Assembly: GCA_947247005.1 (NCBI GenBank)
Contig: OX365946.1
Span: 54,462,734 to 54,526,733 of the forward strand
Source: Spisula solida
Lineage: Eukaryota > Mollusca > Bivalvia > Venerida > Mactridae
Direction: 5' to 3'
Length of the DNA stretch: 64,000 nt
The notes below the pieces were generated by a model, which saw only the letters and a program-made list of their open reading frames with translations, did no database searches and was not told the origin of the DNA. Within the stretch, counting starts at the first letter, position 1, and every line of letters begins with the position of its first letter. A program made the position numbers and the translations under genes. Below, piece by piece: positions 23,000 to 34,770 of the stretch.

Positions 23000-24960
23000 G
23001 TATATAGTATGGCACTTGTACATCGCTTTTATTGTTTTGAAGTTATAATTCATCCAAGCGTCATTCAAGATGTGAACAAAACTGCCTCCAGTATTCGAGC
23101 AGTCCATACAAGTCATGTCGATGGAATCGGAGTAGACGTAACTGGAAATTTATTGAAGTCAAATAACATGACGAGAGAGTTAGGATTGTCATAAATGTTT
23201 AGGTCAATGAATTTGTTGATACATGTGTTAAGTCAAACCTGTGTTAGTGGTGTCTTCAATACACACAACCAACTGTCTTAAGCGTCGGTGTTGTTCAATT
23301 TCCGCCCAAAAGTTATAAATACATAATTTAAACGTATGCATGTAGTAAGTACTACCTCATTGATTGGCAGGTTAAAAGAAGTTGAATTGTAGCAACTAAG
23401 TTGTTAAGCATTAACCTGGTTTTAGATAACCATGATCTATATTACAATTTCAATTAAGATAAGGACGAAAATAAGATGAATTCTGTCATGGTGTTGAATA
23501 GTTAACAACGTATTAATATTTATATGTGCAATAAAAATGATATGACGGATATAAGAACGCCTTCTAACAGACATTATATTTCCATTCTACTGGAAATAGC
23601 TTCGGGTTTCTTATACATGTAGTATAAAAATATGTGAGTATAATATTGAATTAATGGAAGGAGATGATTTTATATAAATCATTTTACAGTTCGGTAAAGT
23701 ACACAAGCAATGACAACAGGAAGAAAGCCGTTTGTAAATATCAAATACCACAAAATACGTTAGCTCAAAGAAATAATACTACTATATTACATACAATGTA
23801 ATTTTAAGCAATTCATAATCTCAAAATTGATCAGATCGTATTCATGTACATGTTAGATACATGTAATTCAATTCAATTTACTGACATATGATTATAATAT
23901 TAAATATGCTTCGCCATATAAGGCGGCATCAATGTCTCTAGAATACAATATCAGTTCAACATTAATTAAACAATCAACAGTCTCTTCTGGAGAAGTTTTT
24001 GTCTGCTTAAACAGTATTGTGTCTAACTTATAAGCGGATTTAGCTCAGTGGTAACGCACTGGGCGGTCAATCCAGAGGTCTTGGGTTCAATCCCTGGCAA
24101 CGGAACTTGACATTTCTGAAATATTTATAATATTTCCCGCTATATCTGGCCGTGTGGTCTGCAAAGTATCTGGAAGTGTCAGGAAGCTGTGTATCGGTGC
24201 TATACACCTGGCACATTAACGAACCAGACTGTCTATTCGAAATAAGAGCCAGGCGCACTTCTGCAGCGCCTGACATGCCTGTATCTAACGTCTCTCTCTC
24301 CCTTCGGGGACTTTCTCTCAGTCTGTCCCTCTGGTCAGACCATACTGTATCTGCAATGGTAGAGGATGCACCTGCGCCCTTGTGGCTGCAACAAACAATA
24401 ATGCCTTTGAACGTGCGTTCGCATGAAAATGGCGCTATATAAATCTGGTATATTTTATCGGCAACAAGTATGTTTTAGACCAAAATACATCAGGCTAATT
24501 CGATTGTGATCACGTATGTGTCGCTCCAACGTACATAATTTCTTAATTAAACCATGAGAGTGAGAGACAAATGACGATGTGTGTAAACATCTTACAATGC
24601 TGAGTAAACGAAGCCCGCGATTTCAGGACTGTTAATAAACCGATGTCCACTTTAATGGTGGTAGGGAATATATAGCTCTACATTGATTATTCTTCACTGC
24701 TTGTGAAAGGAAATTAGTAATTCAGTTTCAAATAGAACAAGGAATCAGAGAAACGCAACATGACCACACTTGTTGAATTTGAATGTTGCTTTGGCGACAT
24801 CGGTCTCATTGCGGTCACCACTAGAACGGTCTTAATATCGCTAAATATTTTTAATGTGGATGGCAAACAATTTATCTAACGACAGATGTTTACACATTCA
24901 AATCATGAATTCAGCCTATACAATTTTGCGTCTCGAAAGAGTAATTGTGTGGAGCGGTCA
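23000..24960 (+). repeat. Duplicated block A
   Basis: The left half (23000-23800) is collinear with 28480-28990 and 30535-30750. Landmarks are GTGAACAAAACTGC, GTTAGGATTGTC, TAAGATAAGGACGA, GCTTCGGG(T/C)TTCTTATA and TACACAAGCAATGACAA. The right half (23900-24960) is collinear with 31785-32320 and 32880-33430, with landmarks CAACAGTC, GCAACAAGTAT, TGTCGCT, GTCCACT and TATATAGCTC. The SINE at 24032 interrupts only this copy. Confidence 0.7.
24032..24456 (+). mobile_element. tRNA-derived SINE with a paralogous empty site
   Basis: The head has GATTTAGCTCAGTGGTAACG (A box) and GGTTCAATCCC (B box). The body has CTGTGTATCGGTGCTATACA and TATTCGAAATAAG, and the tail is GGCGCTATATAAATCTGGTA. Blocks B and C read straight through from GTGTCT(A/T)C to GCAACAAGTAT with no insertion, which bounds the element to within a few bases. 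A short TTAT-like repeat flanks it on both sides and may be the target duplication. It is the best-preserved SINE in the window. Family-level naming needs a repeat library. Confidence 0.9.
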
Positions 24961-25691
24961 AAATTGTGCGACGGCTCTACGATGCATATTCGGGAACTAT
25001 CGTGCGTCCATCGCATGACGGACTACGACGGTCGTGTGATGGTCGCACGACATAACAATTGACGCACGACAGCCTTACGATGAACAATTGTCGCACGTCC
25101 GTCGTAGGATCGACGTACGTCCGTCGTACGATCGTTGTACGTCCGTCGTACGATGATAGCATTGTCGAACTATTAGCTGGATTAAAAATAAGTTTCAGCA
25201 GGTGGATATAATTAATCAAAACGTCGAACCAAACACTTAATTTTCGAAAAATAATAATGTTTGCAAATAGGAACTTGCTAAATGCTAGAATTAAACTGAA
25301 ATACGTGTCTGCATAATCAATATAATAATAAGAATGCATTTTGTGGTCCGCTGGTGTCAAACGCGGAATATTTAAGGCTTTGATTGTTTCGAGATATTTT
25401 AAATGTACACATGTTATAAAAGAGATTCCTAAAAGTTGATTCCTAATTCAAATCATGGCATTCTTGTGCATAAAATGTTGGAGATATTTATAAATTAATA
25501 AAACGTGTTTAGAGTCTTTAGGTATACTGGTATATTGTTACTAAGTATACATTTAATTATAAACATAACAAATCATGCGTCCATCGTGCGTCCATCGCTC
25601 GTCCGTCGTGCGACGACGTAGGGCATCGCACGACGGACCTACGACAGTCACCCGCTGTAGAAAATTTTGAACCGACGAGGGTCCACAATTA
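24942..25691. mobile_element. CG-rich inverted-repeat element (MITE-like), about 750 bp
   Basis: The ends read TAATTGTGTGGAGCGGTCAA on the left and, on the complementary strand at the right, TAATTGTGG followed by CGTCGGTTCAAAATTTT. This gives imperfect terminal inverted repeats with a TA at each border. Inside each end is a cluster of short CG-rich direct and inverted repeats built on CGTCGTACGA and CCGTCG(T/C)GCGA. The core between 25160 and 25570 is AT-rich. No transposase frame is present; a long minus-strand open frame across the left cluster is just the repeat translated. Target TA suggests Tc1/mariner-type mobilisation. Confidence 0.55.
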
Positions 25692-25839
25692 TGTTTTCCA
25701 TCGCACGGCGGTGGCACGATGCAGAAATTTCTTAAGTTCGTCGTGCGGTCGGCCGCTGTATGAGACTGAAAAACATTTGCTTGATAAAGGAAAACTTCGC
25801 AAATGTCTGGACGTACATGGTGCTATGCAAGAATGTCAT

Positions 25840-26030
25840 TTATATTAGTCAAGAAACTCCGTAATATAAGGTCGAAATCTCTTTGTGTTGTTAGTTGGTC
25901 ACGCTGTGTGTATTTCTTTCATTCTTCCTTCATTTGTATGTAACAATATTTACTGCATCAATGGAATGAATACTGGTTTATCTCAATAACAACGAAATGA
26001 TCAATGGGAGTAATCTGTGACCTTAATTAT
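25840..26030 (+). repeat. Short paralogue of the sequence flanking copy 2
   Basis: The phrase TGTATGTAACA, then TCAATGGAATGAA, and AACGAAATGATCAATGGGAG match 34655-34770, which lies directly against the left edge of segmental duplication copy 2. Confidence 0.6.
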
Positions 26031-27654
26031 GCACAAAATAGCGGCCGAGTTGTAATTTGTTCGCTGAATTATCGATGTTTTGCAAGATAAGAAGTGACAA
26101 ATATATCACATACTCTTTCATATGTTGTAAACAGTTGTAAACGATTGCATGAACAACATCATCGCTAATCCATTTGTATATAAAGTGTACACAATTTGCG
26201 CCGGTATAATTCCCAATGCCTCGTTAGGCAATCACCATTCACTGCATTTTTGTTATTTGGTGTTAGCCCAGTGAGAGTGATTATATACGTTAATATATGG
26301 ACTGATAATTGCCGTGTCCTGCTGTGATTGAGCAATTTAGTGAGTATCAATGGCTCTGTCTAGCAATATTTCTTTAATTAACCTCAGAGGAGCTTCAGTA
26401 GTAATATTACAGACTATTACCAGTCGGAAATTTGATACTACGTTGGTTGTAGAATAGCATAGGGTTACCGACAACATATAAATATTTATATAAAACAATG
26501 TTTATGAACTTGAGTCGACAAAATGTATATTAATTATAAAAATCCAACAACCTTACACCAACATTATGCCACAAACATACACTTATATTTCTGTATTCGT
26601 CATACGCAATTGGAATGGTGTTCTAATTAGCATAATTATACAGACGCTATTAACGCTCCGTTAGGCTAATCTCGCGGCATTAGCCTACTTTAAATATTAG
26701 TAATTTAGCACTGTATTAGCATTTTCAGTTCGTGTCCTGTAATAGTTACCTATACAACTAATGCGATGTTGTAAACAAGTGTACGTCATTCGTGACGCCC
26801 CGACTGAAAGGATGTTTACATCAAGCAAGTTCGTACTTCTTGAACATTATAAACGCTGTATGTGGAAATTATATCAAGATTGCTGTTGGTATATGCTCAG
26901 TTGTCACTAATTAATACACTTTACGTATCTGATATCAGCGATGTTAATGATTTCGTTATAAAATATTGATAATGAGTTTTTTACAAATATGGGCAACGCA
27001 CGCCCTGAACATGAAACACGTGCTCGTTGCGCAAAACACACCAAACCCTGCTCGTATAATACGTGAACGTTACGTTGAACGCAATAAGTGCAGGTTCCAA
27101 TGGGTGAAATTAATTGTTTGTTTCATACAGTATCGAAGTACCATGATGTGATACTTGATGATTGTGTAAACAGCTTAGTTTCAATGTAACAATACTTAGC
27201 ATGTGACTGTTCAAGGTGAATTTAATGTGTTGTTGACCTACAAAAAATTGATATCACTTTTTTGAACGTCAACTAATACTTTTTTTTATCCAGGCATAAG
27301 TCGGCAACACTTGTATTATATACCAGGCCATAAGTCAAGGAAATAAAACACATTCTTTAGGAAAGTGTATGTAATAGAAATAAAAGACGACTCTTATTCA
27401 AATAGCCTAGCTTATATGGCTATGTCAAAGTAGGCCAAATTATACGATAATGACGTTACGTCGTTTGGAACGTTGTGTTGCAGGAAATGACGACGAGTCA
27501 AAATGTTATATTTACACCCAGTCTCGGTTTCGGGAGATGAATACGAAAATATATTAACTCCCCACACAGGCCGTCTAAGCCAATCAGATTCCTTGTCATA
27601 TAATAGGTTGTTCGGAACATACAATTATCAAGATACTCCTAAACGTATTTTTAC
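26031..27654. other. Anonymous AT-rich sequence
   Basis: No gene or repeat family recognised. Short frames at 26966-27151 and 27412-27624 lack family likeness and plausible exon borders. Confidence 0.4.
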
Positions 27655-28213
27655 GTACTTACTTGCTTACTTACCGTGCCGGTATGTGTGGTTCTTCTCA
27701 GATCATCAACGTCGCTGTAAAATTTCTAGAGGGTTTTGTCTGAGGCCACTTTGAAGCTCGCTCCTGGCCGTGACGTTTACATCTTAGGAGGATGTTTTCA
27801 GTTGTCTTGTCTTCTTGTTAATTGTGACTTTCTTCTTGTTCGTTGTTTGTACAGAAGGTTGTTCTGACTGAGCACCTTGCTTTGCCAGTTGATCAGTTTT
27901 CCATTGTCGGTCACTCAATAGTGCGCTGGGATCAACTGGAGGGTCGCACTTAGGTTGGTAATGATTTGTGCAAGGCTCTTGCAAGCTGAGAAACCTTGTT
28001 GTTGGTCAACGCTTGTAATACAGAAATGACATCTGTCAGGAAAACTACGGAATTGACAGCTTCAGTCGAGTTTAAATCATTGAAACTACCTTCATGGGCG
28101 CTTCGGTCTCTTAACTGTAATTGCTACAGTGTGTCCTGGTTGCCATGTGATGTTTCTCTCTTTTTGCAGATGGGAATGACGATGCGAGCACCTCCGCCAT
28201 CTGTGTAGACGTG
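27655..28213 (-). pseudogene. LINE RNase H domain and 3' end, frameshifted
   Basis: Read on the minus strand from 28213, the pieces of an RNase H1 domain appear in order but in different frames: VYTDGGGARIVI, then VFLTDVISVLQALTNNK, then LQLIPAHY (the usual IPAHCG), then TDQLAKQGAQSEQ (the usual ADxLAKxGA). Changes of frame show that it is dead. It ends in a GGTAAGTAAGCAAGTAAGTA tail, the same TAAG type as the LINE at 9298-10850. The RNase H normally removes the RNA strand after reverse transcription. Only this C-terminal domain remains, so the insertion is strongly 5' truncated near 28213-28222. Confidence 0.7.
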
Positions 28214-29086
28214 AGTCCATAAAAGACCTTACAGAATTAACACTACTTTCACATAAATTGGCTGAAATTAGTTTACATTCGATGAAAACGAATTGAAACA
28301 ACGAACCAAATACCTCACTAAAGTTTACGCTGTGGTTTGTAGATGTTACAACTCGATGACGTGTGAAATACATAATTCATAAAGCATGTTGGAAGGAAAC
28401 TGAGATATTTTTAAAAGGCAAAATATGGTTTGCGCGATAACAAGATGGGTTTAAATTGCTTATTTGCAATATATATTTCATAAAGCAACCGCCAATGTCT
28501 TTTTATTACACAAATACTTAGGTAGGAAAATTACGTCATACAAAATGTTTAGCCCGATCTGTGAGTCAGCACCTTTAAATGTTTAAGTCATAGTCAATGC
28601 AAACGTGATTTAAGGTGTGAACGAAAACTGCGTCTAATACTCCAGTATGAAGAACAGGTCATGTCGGAGCAGTCGGAGGATACATAACAACTGGCAATCA
28701 CTTAAAGAAAAATAACATAAATAAAAAGTTAGGATTGTGTTTAAAGTTTTAATCATTTCATAAAGCATTGGCGATATCAGATTACATATATTGAAAACAA
28801 GTTTCAAATAACCATGAACTACATTCCATTTTCAATTAAGATAAGGACGATATTAAGATGAACAGTTGACAACGTATGTATATTTATGAGCAATAAAACG
28901 ATATAGTGGATATAAAAACGCCTTCTTACAAACATTCCATTTCCATTCCACTCAAAAAGCTTCGGGCTTCTTATAATATATTATATGATTGCGTGAGGAA
29001 AAACGGCAATATGTTGCATGACGTTAGTCGATTTATTTCTGTAGCATTGGTATTGCAATACGTGTTTGAATAAATTCAATTAAATA

Positions 29087-30422
29087 CACTCAACAGATTT
29101 AAAAATGCACCAGTATGAAAGTAAAATTTTATGTCCTGCTAAAATTAATTGTCTACGGTATACTCCCGGTTTTTAATCTTCAATTTAAACACATATTACG
29201 GAAATTTTATTGGTCGGAATATCCCGCCGACGCCACCTCTCTGTTATTGCATGTTTTGCACGTGGAGTTCGAACTCGTCCACCTAATGAATCAGTGTTCG
29301 CTCAAATTTCTACACAGTTGGTTTACACATTGAAAAACAACATGAAGTATTTATCATCTATACGTTTGTTATGCCTCTGCCTGATCAACTTATCCGTTCA
29401 GAGGCTATTGGCATGCTCCGTGCCGGAGTGAGCCACCGGGCCTTAGCACGGCGGTTCAACTGTCATCACTCAACGATTGGGTGGTTACATCGGAGGTATT
29501 TGGCAACTGGAACCGTAAAAGACCAACCCCGACCAGGTCAAAAGCTAGAAATATCTTAACTGGTCGGCACAAGACTGCGAGACTGAACTGGGCGAGACGC
29601 CACCTTAGGTTTACTCAGAGGCAATGGAGTTGTGTTATCTTTTCCGATGAGTCTAAATTCAATGTCAGCAACAGTGACGGTCGTGCTATGGTATACAGGG
29701 TGAAAGGCGAACGTTTTTTAGACAAATGTGTTCAAAACCGGAACAGGTGGGGTGGTGGTAGTGTACATGTTGGGGCGGGGATCACACAGTTCAACAAAAC
29801 AGAGCTTGTTGTTCTGTAACGTAATGTGACTGGGCGTTCATACATCAACGATGTCCTTCAACCTGTTCTTCTTCCATTTATTCGCCGTCAAATCCCTCGA
29901 GGTCGACGTTGTATCTTTCAGCAAGATAATGCTCCAGCGCATAAATCTCGTGTGGCTTCAGACTTTTTGCGCCAAAATGGATTGACTGTAATGGATTGGC
30001 CTGCTCTTTCCCCGGACATGTCCCCAATCGAACATGTCTGGGATGAACTGGGTCGTAGGGTCGAGCTCGGCACCACAGCCACGTAACGTTCGTGAATTGT
30101 GTCAAGCATTATTTGAAGAGTGGGGAAACATCCCACAGGTCACAATTTCTACTCTTGTGTTATCAATGAGGAGGAGGTGTCGTGCATGTATCGATGAAGC
30201 AGGCTCTCACACTCGCTACTGAAATTGTGACTTGCATATTCATTGGTCACTGTATTGATACTGTCATAATTTTTTAAATAGTTGTGATAATAACATGACA
30301 CGTGCATTCAATATTGCCAATAGAATGAATTTCAAATTGCATCAGGTTTTATAATGATAACCCAATGTTTCAACAATAAAAGTGATGTTTCATGAGTGGT
30401 GCGTTTTTAAATCGATTGAGTG
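29087..30422 (+). mobile_element. Tc1-like DNA transposon, complete but dead, 1336 bp
   Basis: Terminal inverted repeats of about 35 bp are visible: CACTCAACAGATTTAAAAAT with GCACC following on the left, and on the complementary strand at the right CACTCAATCGATTTAAAAAC with GCACC following. A TA lies directly outside each end (29085-29086 and 30423-30424), the target duplication of the Tc1/mariner group. The element carries one transposase remnant in the plus direction. It is shorter than a usual Tc1 of about 1.6 kb because of an internal deletion in the gene. Confidence 0.92.
29371..30222 (+). pseudogene. Tc1-family DD34E transposase, inactivated
   Basis: The N-terminal helix-turn-helix is at 29371-29556 (MPLPDQLIRSEAIGMLRAGV, then RRFNCHHSTIGWLHRRY). 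The catalytic domain follows in another frame from about 29560: FSDESKF with D at 29646, FQQDNAPAHKS with D at 29925, and SPDMSPIEHVWD with E at 30030. There are exactly 34 residues between the last two, so DD34E. Breaks: the region between the DNA-binding and catalytic domains is deleted around 29552-29560, TAA at 29817 interrupts the frame, and a frameshift lies between about 30060 and 30078, before PRNVRELCQALFEEW. The active enzyme would cut and paste the element at TA sites. This copy cannot make it. Confidence 0.93.
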
Positions 30423-31459
30423 TAGTTTTATTAACGTCGCAAATGTTTGAAATCAGTTTATGCCGCTTCACTAACGTAATTGTACCGTTTCATAATACAA
30501 TCAGTAAGTTGCATATAGAGGAACATTGGAAAAATGGAATGATAAGATTATATATAAATCATGTTTTAATGCAAATTGCGTGCAGATCTCAAACATCTTA
30601 TTTAAATTAAAATGCAATCAGATGCCTTGAAGGTGAGCTTTTACAGTTCGGTATAAAGTACACAAGCAATGACAAAGGCGTAAAGCCGTTTGTAAATGCC
30701 ACATACTGTACCACAAATACGTAAGCTCAAAGAAATACTACTACTTTATTTTCAGAACTTAAAGCCTCTCTTGTTTGGTGTATTGCAAAAATGAAATAAA
30801 ATCCCTGTAAAAAATGTGTCTACCGCCTTTGACGAACAAAATCCTTCTGATATTAAACATGATCCCCAATTGTTTTGGTCTTATTTGGTAGCTGAAACAT
30901 ACCACTTTTCAAGGATATAGGTATGTCAACTGGCAATAGACTTTTACACGATTGTGACCTATACAGCTATGTATAACCTTAGACTTACTTCTGACGCTAT
31001 CAAGCTTTGATGATGATTAATTATTAGTATTACAGATTGATATTTTAACACGTCTTAGTAAGCACATATAGTTCTAACTACGAGGAGCACGAGGTTATGT
31101 TTGATTTATTCAATCAGATTTAACAGATTTGTTATGGTGATTTCAATCGACTGTACCAAGACATAAGCAGGCCGGGGGTTAGAGTTCGCATTTGATTCCC
31201 TTGGAATACAAACGTAGTATATCAACCATTAACATGTACCTGAATATGGTCTTCAAAGTATCCATGCTTACTATCACCAAAATAGTAGACGTGTAAAATT
31301 CCCAATTCATTGAAAACATGTGCAATAATGATACCCCATAAGGCTATTAATACAAGATATGTAAGTGTATACGTTGCATTGTGCTATATGAATAAGGGTG
31401 GTCCTTGGACAAGTTAGTTCAACGTAAAACGTTTGTAACTTGGTACTCTTGACATGACT

Positions 31460-32549
31460 TAGCAATATTACTCCGCAATGACAATTCCCCAAATCAAAAA
31501 TGGATTATATGATCACTTTTACAAGTATGCATTTTATGTAGATATGGCTGTGCACTTTATTTTAATTTAATTAAATTTGTTTGACGCCTGCTACGTCTCT
31601 AAGTATCCCTTTTCTAAACAGCGACATATTGAAAATAGTGTCGATTGACTTATAACGTCACAAACATTGAAAAACTTTCAAGCATCGTCTGTGATACATT
31701 AGTATTCACCCAAATAATCGTAAATAAAATGAATCTCATGACAGAATTGTGACAGTAACAAGTTTTAGACGTTTCATACTTAGTATCAGAGGTGGCTCAA
31801 GAATACAACATCGGTTCAACATCCATTACACAATCAACAGTCGCTTCTCGAAAAGTGAATGCCTTCTTATACAGTCTTGTGTCTACCTAACCTGCAACAA
31901 GTATTTTCTAGACCAAAATAAACCAGGGTAATTTGATTGTGGTCACCTGGCTGTCGCTCCAACGTACATAACTTCCTAATCAAACCCTGAGAGTAAGAGA
32001 CAAATGTCGATGTGTGTTCGCTGTAAACATCTTACAAATAAGAGTAAATGAAGCCCGCAGTCTCGTGGCTGTTAATGATCTGATGTCCACTATAATGTTT
32101 GTAGAGAATATATAGCTCTACGGTGATTCTTTGTAAAGTAGAACAAGGAACGCAACATAACCACACCTGCAGAATTTGAATGTTGCTTTGGTAACATCGG
32201 TCTCATTGCGATCACCACTAGAAAGGTTGAAATATCACTAAATATATTTAACATTCATGGCAAACAATTGGACAAAGGTCAGATATTTACACATGCAAAA
32301 CGGGAATTCATTTGGCCGGGGATCATTCAGTTTATGTCCGAAAGTTGAATCATAAAGGATATATTTTACTTTTTTAAAACATTGAAAATAGTACACATGT
32401 ATGCATGATCCAATTGAGTAACTTAATCACTAATATCCATCATGCAAGGTGTTGCAGAACATTAAGGCGTGACTTGTTGTGCTCTGTAGTAGGATCAAAT
32501 GTAGCTGGCAGACGAGTAGTAATGTTCTTATAGATCTAATTTATATTAC
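31460..32549 (+). repeat. Duplicated block B, right part (tandem unit)
   Basis: This is a direct tandem partner of 32550-33680 with a period of about 1.09 kb. Shared landmarks are TTTACAAGTAT(G/T)C, GTGGCTCAAGAATACAA, CAACAGTCGCT, GCAACAAGTAT, CATAACTTCCTAAT, TATATAGCTC, TTGAATCATAAAGGATA versus TTGATTCATAAAGGATA, and AATATCCATCA. Confidence 0.75.
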
Positions 32550-33680
32550 ACCACAATGACATTTCCCATAATGTAAACGTAAATGTTTATATGCACATCA
32601 TATAAAAACGTTTACAAGTATTCCTTTTATGTAAGTATGGCTTTGCACTTAATTGTATTTAATTGTGTTCGATGTGTGACTTCTTATTCGTCTCTAATTA
32701 CCACTTGTCAAAACATTGTCTGGTCTACACAACTACATGTACATATACACATTTGTATAGATTAACCTATGATGCTTGACACATTGAAAGACTATCAATC
32801 ATACATACAATATACACCTAAATAAGCATAAATCAAATTAATATCATGACAGAATTGTGGCAGTAACAAGTATAAGACGTTTCAAAGGTGGCTCAAGAAT
32901 ACAATTTCAGTTCAACAATCAACAGTCGCTAATTGAGAAGGTTGTGCCTGCTTATACAGTCTTGTGTCTTCATAATCTGCAACAAGTATGTTATAGACCA
33001 AAAAACTAGAATAATTCGATTGCGGTCACATAGCTGTCGCTACAAAGTACATAACTTCCTAATAAAACCCTGAGAGTGAAAGTCAAATGTGGATGTGTCT
33101 TCGCGGTAAACATTTTACAATGCAGAGTAAATGAAGTCCGCGATCTCAGGACTGTTAATGACCCGGTGTTCACTATAAAGGTGGTTGGGAATATATAGCT
33201 CCTCATTAATTAACTTTAACTGGTTGGGTGATGAAATTCTGTTTCCAAGTAGAATAAGGAGTAAAAGGAACGTAACATGACCACACTTGTAGAATGGCAA
33301 TGGGGCTTTCGCGACATCTGTCACATTGAGGTCACTATTCAAACAGTCTAAATTTTGCTAAATATATTTAGATTCATGGCAAACATTTGGACAAACGACT
33401 GATGTTTACACATGCAAAACATGAATCCAGTTGACCTGGGTAATCCAGTTGATGTCCGAGTGTTGATTCATAAAGGATACAGTTTTCGCTGTTAAACATT
33501 GAAAATAGCATACATGTGAGTTTGATCCCATTGATTAACTTGACCATTAATATCCATCACGCAACGTGTGGCAAAACATTGAGGCATGTCATGCTGTTCT
33601 CTGTTATAGGATCAGTTGTGTAACAGACGAATTGTAACGGTCTTATGTTATACTATCTGCATAGATCTAACTTATATTGA
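32550..33680 (+). repeat. Duplicated block C (tandem unit)
   Basis: Collinear with 31460-32549 and with the right half of block A. It has no SINE at the site where block A carries one. It ends near TAGATCTAACTTATATT, which corresponds to TAGATCTAATTTATATT at the end of the previous unit. No conserved open frame runs through all three copies. Confidence 0.75.
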
Positions 33681-34654
33681 AGGGAACGCCAAAATATCTG
33701 ATTACCATGATTGACCAGATCATCATACTTTTTCCTTTTCCTCCCCTCTCATATTGTCATATTCTACTGTTGAATATTCACTGTCATCTTTTCATGAGGG
33801 CCAACTATCAATTGGCTGTTATTAAGAAATAATTTATAATTCGGAAAAGCAGCTCACAGAACAAGTCTCAAGCACAAACATAAATGAATATGCGAATGTA
33901 TCCAAATCGCAACAAGTGTATAAACTAATATAAACAAATGCACTGCACCCAGTGGGGTTTTCCCATCAGGTTTTTGGATAATCTGATCGAGGGAAAAATG
34001 ACTAAGGAATTTGTTTGCTCCACAGAGAATATAGATTTAGCCTCTGGCTACCAGACAGCACTATAGAAGACCGGCTAACACATACTTAGAAAAGAGTGTT
34101 TCGGATATAGGAGACGGTTGCACTGATATGCCCTATAAATAGTTATTACAATTTTACACCCGTCTATTATTTGCTATCTATATTTCAATTCAATATATTC
34201 ACAAGTTGGCGCGCTATGCCGTGCGACGAGGTCGCGTTAACGTTGGATTTAATAAGATATGTATTTTTTCATTAATGTTCATGGTTTGAATCAGGCTTAT
34301 ATGCCGAAATGTTATTAAAAGAGTGGAAATGTATTTATATTTCATATTGGAAAACATAAATTAAACAAGATTGGTTCTCAAATCTTGAGCAACAACTTGC
34401 CTCTACCGGAAGTGGGACGTGAAATTCAGTCTACCGAATCATTATTCTGCATCCGGTCTGTCAAAAAAAAATTGGCCATAGCCAATGCAACTACAACAAC
34501 AACAATCATGTGTTTTTCGCATGTAATCGTTAATGGGGATTTTCTTATATAAAGTGTTAAAAGTGGCGTTCCGTGTAATAACACTAACGTATAATATACC
34601 ACTTATATCGTGTTTCTGCCTCTAACACTACTGTGATTATTATTTTGTTTTGTA
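33681..34654. other. Anonymous AT-rich sequence
   Basis: Nothing identifiable as a gene, RNA or repeat family. Confidence 0.4.
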
Positions 34655-34770
34655 AGGTAACATAGAAAGAAATGTATGTAACAAGATCTACTCTATCAAT
34701 GGAATGAACACCGATATACCTAAAAAAAATAACGAAATGATCAATGGGAGTACTTTGTGACATTGGATTT
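34655..34770 (+). repeat. Short paralogue of 25840-26030 at the edge of copy 2
   Basis: AACGAAATGATCAATGGGAG and the preceding TCAATGGAATGAA are shared with 25840-26030. The segment stops just before copy 2 of the large duplication begins. Confidence 0.6.

Larger units (their letters stand above)
28480..31459 (+). repeat. Duplicated block B, left part
   Basis: The 28480-28990 and 30535-30750 segments correspond to 23000-23800 of block A, with the Tc1-like element at 29087-30422 inserted in this copy. From 30750 to 31459 no counterpart or gene is recognised. Confidence 0.6.

Noticed and set aside
24977..25360. 127-codon minus-strand open frame
   Set aside because: It crosses the CG-rich repeat cluster and translates its short repeats; no domain, and it lies inside an inverted-repeat element.
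31150..31205. Possible tRNA-like phrase
   Set aside because: Only a vague B-box-like segment with no A box at the right distance.
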